A DNA stretch of 43,895 nucleotides, taken from NCBI GenBank assembly GCA_003480425.1, contig QUJA01000021.1:1-43895 (forward strand), read 5' to 3'. The notes under the pieces were generated by a model. It did no database searches, was not told the DNA's origin, and saw only the letters and a program-made list of their open reading frames with translations. How positions within the stretch are numbered: the stretch's first letter is position 1; each line of letters begins with the position of its first letter. This document shows, in pieces, positions 38,319-43,895 of this stretch. The translations under genes and the position numbers were made by a program. Source of the stretch: Firmicutes bacterium AM31-12AC (GTDB lineage: Bacteria; Bacillota; Clostridia; Lachnospirales; Lachnospiraceae).

Positions 38319-38374
38319 TCTCCAGTAAAGTCCTGCTCTTTCATTCATCAAGCACGCAATAACGTACTGTAAGA

Positions 38375-38433
38375 AAACATCAGATATGTATTTCCCGCTG
38401 ACGGAGTCTGACAAAAATTCATATCTGATGTTT
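38375..38433 (-). terminator. Long hairpin after the phosphodiesterase gene
   Basis: Perfect 14-base arms AAACATCAGATATG and CATATCTGATGTTT around a 31-base loop, 30 bases after the phosphodiesterase stop; TTTTCTT follows on the minus strand. It may be a terminator or a further hairpin repeat. Confidence 0.6.
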
Positions 38434-38462
38434 CTTATAAGACCTTATCGCTACTTAATACC

Positions 38463-38948
38463 CTAAATATCAAGATAACGCTCTTCAAAATTCATCTTCC
38501 CATCCGGTTTCACATCAAGAAGCATATAACTTCCCTTTCTTCCAATCTGTCTTGGGTACGACAGACTTCCCGGATTAAGAAGCGTAATTCCATCTTTCTG
38601 TTCAAAATACGGTTGATGCGTATGCCCGAACATTACAATATCCGCGCCTCGCACCTTTCCTTCTTCGAGAATCTGCTCTTTTGTCATAGATACAGAATAA
38701 TTATGCCCATGCGTAATAAATGCTTTTTTATTTCCTATATAGAACTCATCCTCTCGTGGCAGCTGTGAAAAAAAATCATTATTTCCTGCCACAATATGTT
38801 TTTCACATTCTACTACTGCTTCAATATAATCTTCTCCACCCTCTACATCACCAAGGTGGATAAACATATCAATTTTGCCTGCATCTTCCAGTGCCCGATC
38901 AAGATTGTAATGTTTTCCATGTGTATCACTGACAATTAATACTCTCAT
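38463..38948 (-). CDS. YfcE/MJ0936-family metallophosphoesterase
   Basis: A 161-residue phosphodiesterase with the calcineurin-like metal motifs in order: VSDTHGKHYN (~7-16), HLGDVEGG, VAGNNDF (GNND), FITHGHN and FGHTHQPY. YfcE-type enzymes hydrolyse small phosphodiesters in vitro; the natural substrate is unknown. Its start overlaps the rdgB stop by four bases (ATGA), so the two are translationally coupled, an arrangement common in Firmicutes. Confidence 0.9.
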   Translation of the reverse strand: MRVLIVSDTHGKHYNLDRALEDAGKIDMFIHLGDVEGGEDYIEAVVECEKHIVAGNNDFFSQLPREDEFYIGNKKAFITHGHNYSVSMTKEQILEEGKVRGADIVMFGHTHQPYFEQKDGITLLNPGSLSYPRQIGRKGSYMLLDVKPDGKMNFEERYLDI

Positions 38949-39559
38949 TCTGTTACCTTTCCGTATTTCTTTTCAATCATTTCACGCATTTTACGAAGTG
39001 CTTTCCCTCTATGGCTCAATTCATTTTTCATCTCCGGATCCATCTGGGCTGTTGTACATTGACACTCCGGATAATAGAAAATCGGATCGTAACCGAATCC
39101 ATTTTCCCCCATAATTTCATGCGCAATTCTTCCCTCAATAGTTCCTCTGGCTGACTCTACTGCCCCATCAGGGAACACAGCGCAAATAACACATACAAAA
39201 CGTGCAGTACGTTTCTCATCCGGAACGCCTTTCAATTTGTCCAGCAACAGATTATTTTTAATATCATAAGAAGTATCTTCTCCCGCAAAACGAGCCGAAT
39301 AAACACCGGGAGCTTTATCCAGATAATCAATTTCCAATCCTGAATCATCTGCCAGAATAATATCATTTGGCAAATGTTTCGCAATTGCTCTTGCTTTAAT
39401 CTCTGCATTTGCTTCAAATGTCTCTCCGTCTTCTACGATATCTTCCTCAATTCCTAATTCCTTCATCGAATAGATTGGCATTCCCAAATCTTCCAGTATC
39501 ATACGGATTTCTTTCATCTTATTTTGATTTCCTGTTGCAAAAACAATTCTTCTTTCCAT
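38945..39559 (-). CDS. rdgB: XTP/dITP diphosphatase (RdgB/HAM1)
   Basis: A 204-residue nucleotide pyrophosphatase with FATGNQNKMKEI (7-18), ILADDSGLEIDYL (with the catalytic DDSG), PGVYSARFAGE and the C-terminal FGYDPIFYYPE and LSHRGKAL motifs. It removes non-canonical purine nucleotides such as dITP and XTP. It lies between the RNA methyltransferase (2 bases) and the phosphodiesterase (4-base overlap), forming a three-gene housekeeping operon. Confidence 0.95.
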   Translation of the reverse strand: MERRIVFATGNQNKMKEIRMILEDLGMPIYSMKELGIEEDIVEDGETFEANAEIKARAIAKHLPNDIILADDSGLEIDYLDKAPGVYSARFAGEDTSYDIKNNLLLDKLKGVPDEKRTARFVCVICAVFPDGAVESARGTIEGRIAHEIMGENGFGYDPIFYYPECQCTTAQMDPEMKNELSHRGKALRKMREMIEKKYGKVTE

Positions 39560-39561
39560 GT

Positions 39562-40727
39562 TTACGCCTCTCCTTCGTTCTTTACAGTACGTTTTGGTGG
39601 TCTTGGTCCAATAAACTGATAAAAATATGTCTTCAACATACCGTTATAAATCTTTCTATTCTTATCTGCTTTTCTTCCAAAATATCGTTCTGTATCTTCA
39701 TAGCTTGTAATCATATAGGCAGACCAGCTATCCAGCTTCTGAAAACTTTCCCCAAATTCACTGTATAACTTCGGAAGTGCTTCTTTTTCTTCAAGACGCT
39801 CTCCATAAGGTGGGTTCGTAATTACAAATCCATATTTTTTCGGATGCCTAAGCTCACTGACCGGTCTTTGCTGGAAATGTATCAAATGTGCAACACCTGC
39901 ATCTTCTGCATTTTGTCTTGCAGCACGAATCACATCTGCATCAATATCATATCCCTGAATATCCACTTCGATATCATCATTTACCAATTCATTTGCCTCA
40001 TCAATCGTATCATACCACAGCTTTTTCGGAATCAGATTCGTCCAGCTTTCTGCTGTAAATGAACGATTCATTCCCGGAGCGATATTGGCAGCCATCATTG
40101 CCGCCTCTATTGGAAATGTTCCACTTCCGCAAAATGGATCTACAAGAATTCTGTCTTTCTTCCATGGTGTAAGCATGATCAATGCTGCTGCCAGCGTCTC
40201 CGTAATCGGTGCTTTACTTGAAAGCTGACGATATCCTCTCTTATGCAGAGATACTCCCGATGTATCAAGACCGATTGTCACAACATCCTTCATTAAGAAT
40301 ACACGCACCGGATAAGATGCTCCTGTTTCCTCAAACCATTTTTTATGATATTGTATTTTCATTCTCTCAACCATCGCTTTTTTCATAATAGACTGAATGT
40401 CCGATGGACTGAACAATTTACTTTTTACCGAAGCGGCCTTTGTAACCCAGAATTTTCCATCCGCAGGATATAATCCTCCCATGGTAGGCTCTTTGTTTTT
40501 TCAAATAATTCATCAAATGTTCTCGCTTCAAATTCGCCAACCTTCAGCAAAATTCTTTCCGCTGTTCTTAAAAATACATTTGCACGGCAAATTGCCTCAG
40601 CATCTCCTATAAATGTAACCCTTCCATCTTCTACTTTTGAAATCTCATATCCAAGATCTATGATTTCCCTTTTCAGAACTGATTCCAGGCCAAAATGACA
40701 AGGGGCAATTAATTCTACTCTCTTCAT
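39562..40727 (-). CDS. THUMP-domain class I RNA methyltransferase (RlmL-like, frameshifted)
   Basis: A protein of about 388 residues. The N-terminal THUMP region (MKRVELIAPCHFGLESVLKR, FDELFEKTKSLPWEDYI) is followed by the SAM-dependent methyltransferase domain (VDPFCGSGTFPIEAA and the catalytic VITNPPYGERL). It probably methylates the 2-amino group of a guanine in 23S rRNA, like RlmL/YpsC. The frame breaks near 40466, where ATCCTGCGG should read ATCCCTGCGG to give DYIPADGKFWV. The start at 40727 has GGAGG upstream. First gene of the rdgB operon. Confidence 0.88.
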
Positions 40728-40774
40728 TCGTTCCTCCACATCTAAATACATGCTTTTTTATGTGTGTTTATCTT

Positions 40775-40900
40775 GTTACTGTTCACTCTCAATGAACTGT
40801 AAACCCATTTTACTATAAAAAAAGGGCATAGTAAAGATTTCGCTTTATTCCTTCACAACCTTTACCATGCCCTTATTCATTTGTTACTGTGAACAGTAAC
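40775..40900. mobile_element. MITE-like element with GTTACTGTTCAC inverted ends
   Basis: A 126-base piece with perfect 12-base inverted ends GTTACTGTTCAC (40775-40786) and GTGAACAGTAAC (40889-40900). Inside, AAGGGCATAGTAAAG pairs with CTTTACCATGCCCTT (one bulge). The right end is itself a hairpin (GTTACTGTGAACAGTAAC). No clear target duplication and no coding capacity. It lies in the gap before the methyltransferase gene. Confidence 0.5.
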
Positions 40901-40960
40901 ATCCATTTTACATTTACTTATAGGAAATCACAATCAGCTGCTTTTATTCTGATTCTCTAC

Positions 40961-41155
40961 CTAATAGTTATCTCTTACATCATATGCATTTTTGCTCTGT
41001 GTATTTGATGCATTCTTATTTTTGGAATTTACACTATTTTTACTCTGTGTATTCGATGCATTCTTGTTCTTTGATGATGTGTTACTTGTATTTTTGTTCT
41101 GTCCATCTGAAACATCATTTCTACTTGTTTTTGGGTCACTATAATTTTTTGTCAT
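40961..41155 (-). CDS. Small Asn/Lys/Ser-rich repeat protein
   Basis: A 64-residue hydrophilic protein starting MTKNYSDPKTSRNDVSDGQN. It contains two copies of the 11-residue unit NKNASNTQSKN plus a partial one (NKNTSNTSSKN). It has no cysteine, membrane segment or signal peptide and is likely disordered. AGGAGG lies just before the ATG, so translation is credible despite the low complexity. I know no function; composition recalls small spore or stress proteins, but this is only a resemblance. It stands alone, flanked by the MITE-like element and a long non-coding stretch. Confidence 0.65.
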   Translation of the reverse strand: MTKNYSDPKTSRNDVSDGQNKNTSNTSSKNKNASNTQSKNSVNSKNKNASNTQSKNAYDVRDNY

Positions 41156-41378
41156 TGTTTTTTCCTCCTAAAATATTGGTACATTGCTATTATGTCTTTT
41201 TCCGCAAATATTATTCTCAACTTTATATATATCTTTTATTTTTCACTCTTTTTCCTTTTTTTCCATATTTTGTCAAACTTTTCATGTTTTACTTGCATTT
41301 TTGAAAACTGTATATTATACTTAAACTCGTAGAAAGTTCACTTTCTACAACCCCTTATTAATTATTTATACTCCCCTC
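41156..41378. other. AT-rich gap with palindrome and promoter-like sequence
   Basis: No gene is seen. GTAGAAAGTTCACTTTCTAC (41329-41348) is a 9-base-arm palindrome. On the minus strand TATAAT (41313-41318) follows GTGAAC at 17 bases, and the palindrome overlaps that -35 position, so an operator over a weak promoter is possible. Confidence 0.3.
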
Positions 41379-41409
41379 AAAAGACCGATGGCTCCCCCAT
41401 CGGTCTTTT
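41379..41409. terminator. Bidirectional terminator
   Basis: AAAAGACCGATGG and its complement around a five-base loop, with an A-run and T-run on the two sides. It stands apart from any obvious gene, between the gap and repeat copy R2. Confidence 0.8.
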
Positions 41410-41421
41410 ATCGTTTAAACA

Positions 41422-41657
41422 AAGAATGTGCAAGGCACATTCTTGCGCCTGCGGCGGTCGCTTGCGACACCTACATTGTACGCCGCAGTGCGCATCCTTA
41501 GCGGAGCGGTTTTTATATTAGGAAAGCACTTTCCTAATTTCAAGAATGCCTCTGCAATCCTGCCGGAGGCTATATCAGATGGGGGATTGACTCCCACCAC
41601 TGATACTGATTTGTTACTCGCCACCTACAGAGGTGGGAGTCATCTCACATCTGATAT
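41422..41657 (-). repeat. Modular hairpin repeat, longest copy R2
   Basis: Read on the minus strand it starts with the same first hairpin as R1 (outer stem ATATCAGATG / CATCTGATAT, inner GACTCCCACC / GGTGGGAGTC), then the core CCTCCGGCAGGATTGCAGAG and the GCATTCTTGAAAT tail of R1. It then adds an ATTAGGAAAG / CTTTCCTAAT hairpin, the second-type core CGCTCCGCTAAGGATGCGCA with a CTGCGGCG / CGCCGCAG stem, and a final AAGAATGTGC / GCACATTCTT hairpin. It therefore joins modules of the R1 and the R4/R5 types in one element. It lies downstream of the 154-residue HAAS gene. Confidence 0.85.
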
Positions 41658-41693
41658 AAAAAGCCCGGTATCGCTTCTTTCAAAGAAATACCG
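41658..41693 (-). terminator. Terminator of the 154-residue HAAS gene
   Basis: Minus-strand stem CGGTAT / ATACCG extended by TTC / GAA pairing, then GGGCTTTTT. It sits directly against repeat R2. Confidence 0.7.
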
Positions 41694-41724
41694 AACTTTC
41701 ATGTGTTTCACTTTATTCTGTTGT

Positions 41725-42189
41725 TCACGATCGGAGCCTTCCTATCAATCGAATAATGATCATTACGATCAACAACGGTATCAAAACCGGTGCCAGAAAA
41801 CTTACAATTCCGCTGACAATTGCTACCACCAATACAACAATCATCACAACAAATAAAATCAATAATAATTTCTTCCACCATGCATCAATTCCAAAAACAT
41901 GAACATTTTGTCTGACATAGGAATCCTCTTGTTCCGGTTCCGAATAATAACTTTTATGTCCGGACTCATATACGATTTCCTCATCCGTGCCATCCAATGC
42001 AGCAATAATAGTTTTTGCAAGAATCCATGGATCCCCTAGCATCTGGAGCACTTCTTCCTCAGTCTTTCCTTTCTGCAGTTCTTCAGATATATATTGATTA
42101 TAATATGCCACATTTTCCTGAACTACATGCTCCTGCACATTTCCTTGCAAAGCACTTCGCAGCTGTTCTAAAAATTCTGCTCGCGTCAT
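41725..42189 (-). CDS. HAAS-domain (DUF1700-like) membrane protein
   Basis: A 154-residue protein. Residues 1-65 form the HAAS helical domain (MTRAEFLEQLRSALQG, EEEVLQMLGDPWILAKTI); a charged linker of ~40 residues follows, then one or two membrane segments (LLLILFVVMIVVLVVAIVSG and VLIPLLIVMII). HAAS domains are usually joined to or encoded beside PadR-regulated membrane proteins; no PadR gene is adjacent here. AGGAGG precedes the ATG. It ends in its own terminator. Confidence 0.8.
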   Translation of the reverse strand: MTRAEFLEQLRSALQGNVQEHVVQENVAYYNQYISEELQKGKTEEEVLQMLGDPWILAKTIIAALDGTDEEIVYESGHKSYYSEPEQEDSYVRQNVHVFGIDAWWKKLLLILFVVMIVVLVVAIVSGIVSFLAPVLIPLLIVMIIIRLIGRLRS

Positions 42190-42296
42190 ATTTTTCCGCC
42201 TCCTTCACTTTCGTTTAGAATAACATACTCTCGTATGCTTTCCAATAAAAGTTTTCTTAATTTTTCATAATATCGAAAATGTTTTTCCAAATCTTT

Positions 42297-43076
42297 TTAT
42301 CGAAAGCCTTCTTCCTGCGGTTCATCATACAACACAGCATTTTTTTCTTCTCCCTTAATTGATTTTTCTTTCATCTGCAATATTAATTTATCTCTCTGCT
42401 GGCGAAATACATTTGCCTGAATTGTCATAAATGTCCCATATCCTATTAATGATAATGTTATAATTCCCAGCACTGCATATTTTCTTACCTGCTGCCTGCT
42501 TCGTTCTTTTATAACCGGTATGTCCCTCTTCACCTGCGAAAAATCATCATACTGTCTTTGTGCATTTTCTCCGATGCACTTATCTATTATTTTTCCTATC
42601 TGATATGTTTCCTTTCTGGTCAACGCAGGTTTAATCTCCGTATTTGCCATAATAAACTGAACTGTCTTCCCATATCCGTATGAATCCATAGACACCTGCA
42701 CATTCTGTTTCATCCGCACGATTGGCTTTACAAAATGACTTCTTACCGCCCGCTTCTGCAAATTTTTCATAACAAAAGCATTGCTTTCTGCCTCCAGATC
42801 CAATAGAAGCAATTTATCTTCTGCTGTCACAAGCACACTATACGGATTTAAGTAACGATAGCCTTTATTATTTCTGCATCTTTGATATTGCTCTAATTGT
42901 ACAACCAATTCCTTCAACCAGGAAAATAACATTGCTTTCTCAATAACAGGCTCTCCCCGTAGTCTTTGTAACAGTAATTGTCCTTTCACGCAATCCATTG
43001 TTGGCCAGCATCTTCCTCCATGCTCCACAAAACGAATCACCTCATAATTTGCCTCGATGTTAATCTCCCCTTTCAT
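42297..43076 (-). CDS. Membrane protein with pseudokinase-like domain
   Basis: A 259-residue protein I cannot assign to a named family. The stretch YRYLNPYSVLVTAEDKLLLL followed by DLEAES resembles the catalytic loop and DFG region of protein kinases, but the catalytic HRD and DFG residues are absent, so any kinase fold would be inactive. A single membrane segment (about 199-217, VLGIITLSLIGYGTFMTIQA) follows, then a charged C-terminal tail. The layout, an inactive kinase-like domain before one membrane span, is like EssB of type VII secretion, but no other type VII gene is nearby. No good ribosome binding site precedes the chosen ATG, so the start is uncertain. Confidence 0.6.
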   Translation of the reverse strand: MKGEINIEANYEVIRFVEHGGRCWPTMDCVKGQLLLQRLRGEPVIEKAMLFSWLKELVVQLEQYQRCRNNKGYRYLNPYSVLVTAEDKLLLLDLEAESNAFVMKNLQKRAVRSHFVKPIVRMKQNVQVSMDSYGYGKTVQFIMANTEIKPALTRKETYQIGKIIDKCIGENAQRQYDDFSQVKRDIPVIKERSRQQVRKYAVLGIITLSLIGYGTFMTIQANVFRQQRDKLILQMKEKSIKGEEKNAVLYDEPQEEGFR

Positions 43077-43198
43077 ATTCTATATCAATTGTTCAAACTT
43101 GAAATTAGCTCGAATAATAAGCAAGATTACTGTATTCAGTAATAGATTTTTAAAATGTTTAGACTGTACTATTCACATCATCTTGTAAATAGTCTTTT

Positions 43199-43303
43199 AA
43201 TCTCAGTCGAAAAGACTGAGATTAACGCTCCGTGAGGATGCGCAGTGATTTTGATAGGAATCTGTCAGCTTCGCTGACCAGAATCACGCGCCAAGTCTCA
43301 CGG
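43199..43303 (+). repeat. Modular hairpin repeat, copy R4
   Basis: First hairpin AATCTCAGTC / GACTGAGATT (43199-43223, loop GAAAA), then the core ACGCTCCGTGAGGATGCGCA. A larger structure has outer stem CCGTGAG (43230-43236) / CTCACGG (43297-43303), stem GTGATTTTG / CAGAATCAC and inner hairpin GTCAGCTTCGCTGAC. It differs from R5 by paired changes in the stems. The rest of 43077-43456 is AT-rich with no gene. Confidence 0.85.
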
Positions 43304-43456
43304 ACGTTCGACTTGAATTTATAATCAGAGTATTTGTATCATACTTTATTTGCATACCTTTTGCAATCTCTTTCTATAAATTCGCATAGAAAATATACAG
43401 TAAATTCTTCTCAAAATCCCATTCAAAATTTTTTTGTAATTTTTTTATTTTTTCTA

Positions 43457-43485
43457 TTGACAAAATCATTCTTATGCACTATACT
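43457..43485 (+). promoter_or_regulatory. tRNA-Arg promoter
   Basis: TTGACA (43457-43462), 17 bases, TATACT (43480-43485), about 33 bases before the tRNA. Confidence 0.88.
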
Positions 43486-43518
43486 AGTTTTTGTTGTGAG
43501 CGACAAGTTCAACAGCAT

Positions 43519-43592
43519 GTGCGATTAGCTCAGCTGGATAGAGCGTCTGGCTACGGACCAGAAGGTCGGGGGTTCGAATCCTCTATCGCACG
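43519..43592 (+). tRNA. tRNA-Arg (ACG)
   Basis: A 74-base cloverleaf with acceptor GTGCGAT / ATCGCAC, anticodon loop CTACGGA (anticodon ACG, expected to be edited to ICG by TadA) and T-loop TTCGAAT. It stands alone with its own promoter and terminator. Confidence 0.95.
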
Positions 43593-43597
43593 TATTT

Positions 43598-43624
43598 AAC
43601 CGTCTCTTCGGAGGCGGTTTTTTT
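43598..43624 (+). terminator. tRNA-Arg terminator
   Basis: AACCGTCTC, TTCG loop, GAGGCGGTT, then a T-run, starting 6 bases after the tRNA. Confidence 0.9.
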
Positions 43625-43717
43625 GTATTCGATTGCAATACCATCCCTTCTAGAAAATATATCGTCTCCCGTCCCCGTTCCGACCGCACCTAGTATTCAT
43701 AGTGCTGTTTTCTATTT

Positions 43718-43895
43718 TATCTCAGTCGAGAAGACTCCCACCTCTTTCAGTTGGTGAGTAACAGCAAATTTGTCTCAGTGGGAGTCCAATCTCCGACTGA
43801 GATAAACGCTCCGCGAGGATGCGCAGTGATTCTGTAAAGAATGTGTCAGCTACGCTGACCAGAATCACGCGCCAAGTCTCGCGGCTGCTCGACTT
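43718..43895 (+). repeat. Modular hairpin repeat, copy R5 (cut by window end)
   Basis: Outer stem TATCTCAGTCG (43718-43728) / CGACTGAGATA (43794-43804) and inner stem GACTCCCAC (43733-43741) / GTGGGAGTC (43778-43786), with a loop sharing GAGTAACA with copy R2. It then has the core ACGCTCCGCGAGGATGCGCA, stem GTGATTCTG / CAGAATCAC, hairpin GTCAGCTACGCTGAC and the closing CTCGCGG. It combines the R1-type inner stem with the R4-type core. The sequence ends in the element, so its right border is unknown. Confidence 0.85.

Noticed and set aside
42297..43076. Type VII secretion component EssB
   Set aside because: Only the general layout (kinase-like domain, one membrane span) fits. No WXG100, EssC or other type VII gene is nearby.

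Overview
The window looks like a contig from a Gram-positive gut anaerobe of the Lachnospiraceae (Clostridium cluster XIVa). The 5' end of its 16S gene reads GATGAACGCTGGCGGCGTGC on the minus strand, the genes carry strong AGGAGG-type ribosome binding sites, and the gene families (GlpP antiterminator, HAAS/PadR modules, Csp-like S8 protease, PPi-type phosphofructokinase, reverse-order GH3) fit that group. The genus cannot be fixed from this window; Mediterraneibacter, Dorea or Faecalicatena are plausible. The contig starts inside an rRNA operon and ends inside an intergenic repeat.

Layout. 1-0.8 kb: 16S start, tandem rRNA promoters and a modular hairpin repeat. 0.8-1.5 kb: a membrane-anchored Mrr-type nuclease bracketed by members of that repeat family. 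1.5-5.4 kb: a glycerol-3-phosphate oxidation operon (GlpA-type dehydrogenase, FAD oxidoreductase, DUF1667 protein, GlpP) with a terminator-like leader. 5.5-6.1 kb: gene remnants and an IS-end-like repeat cluster. 6.1-25.5 kb: a visibly GC-richer glycoside-utilisation locus. It holds a decayed GH35-like gene, a small membrane protein, three GH3 enzymes (two with swapped domain order), a GH78 alpha-L-rhamnosidase, a GPH-type sugar transporter, a GH94 phosphorylase, a clan GH-A hydrolase and an AraC regulator. It is followed by a truncated sfsA. 26-33 kb: Csp-like protease, GT2-MoxR-VWA group and phosphofructokinase. 33-37 kb: 5'-nucleotidase and a PadR / HAAS-FtsW-like pair. 37.3-37.9 kb: a tRNA operon (Pro, Gly, Arg, His, Lys). 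38-40.7 kb: a tandem hairpin array, a phosphodiesterase, RdgB and an RNA methyltransferase. 40.8-43.9 kb: small repeat protein, HAAS protein, pseudokinase-like membrane protein, tRNA-Arg and more hairpin repeats.

How the genes work together. The sugar locus has one import system (GPH family, small glycosides) and enzymes without signal peptides, so glycosides are probably taken up whole. They would then be stripped inside the cell: rhamnose by GH78, beta-glucosyl-type sugars by GH3, and phosphorolysis by GH94. The AraC gene faces the main operon across overlapping divergent promoters. The glp genes would oxidise glycerol-3-phosphate, with GlpP probably acting on the operon's own leader.

Data quality. 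About eleven genes, from the glp operon to the RNA methyltransferase, are broken by what look like one- or two-base deletions. The tRNA-Gly acceptor stem also lacks one base, so most of these are probably sequence errors. The frameshifted genes are therefore given as single spans.

The least explained signals are the modular hairpin repeat family (at least five copies plus one minimal palindrome, with compensatory stem changes), the nuclease gene it brackets, and a six-unit tandem hairpin array with 53-base spacing.
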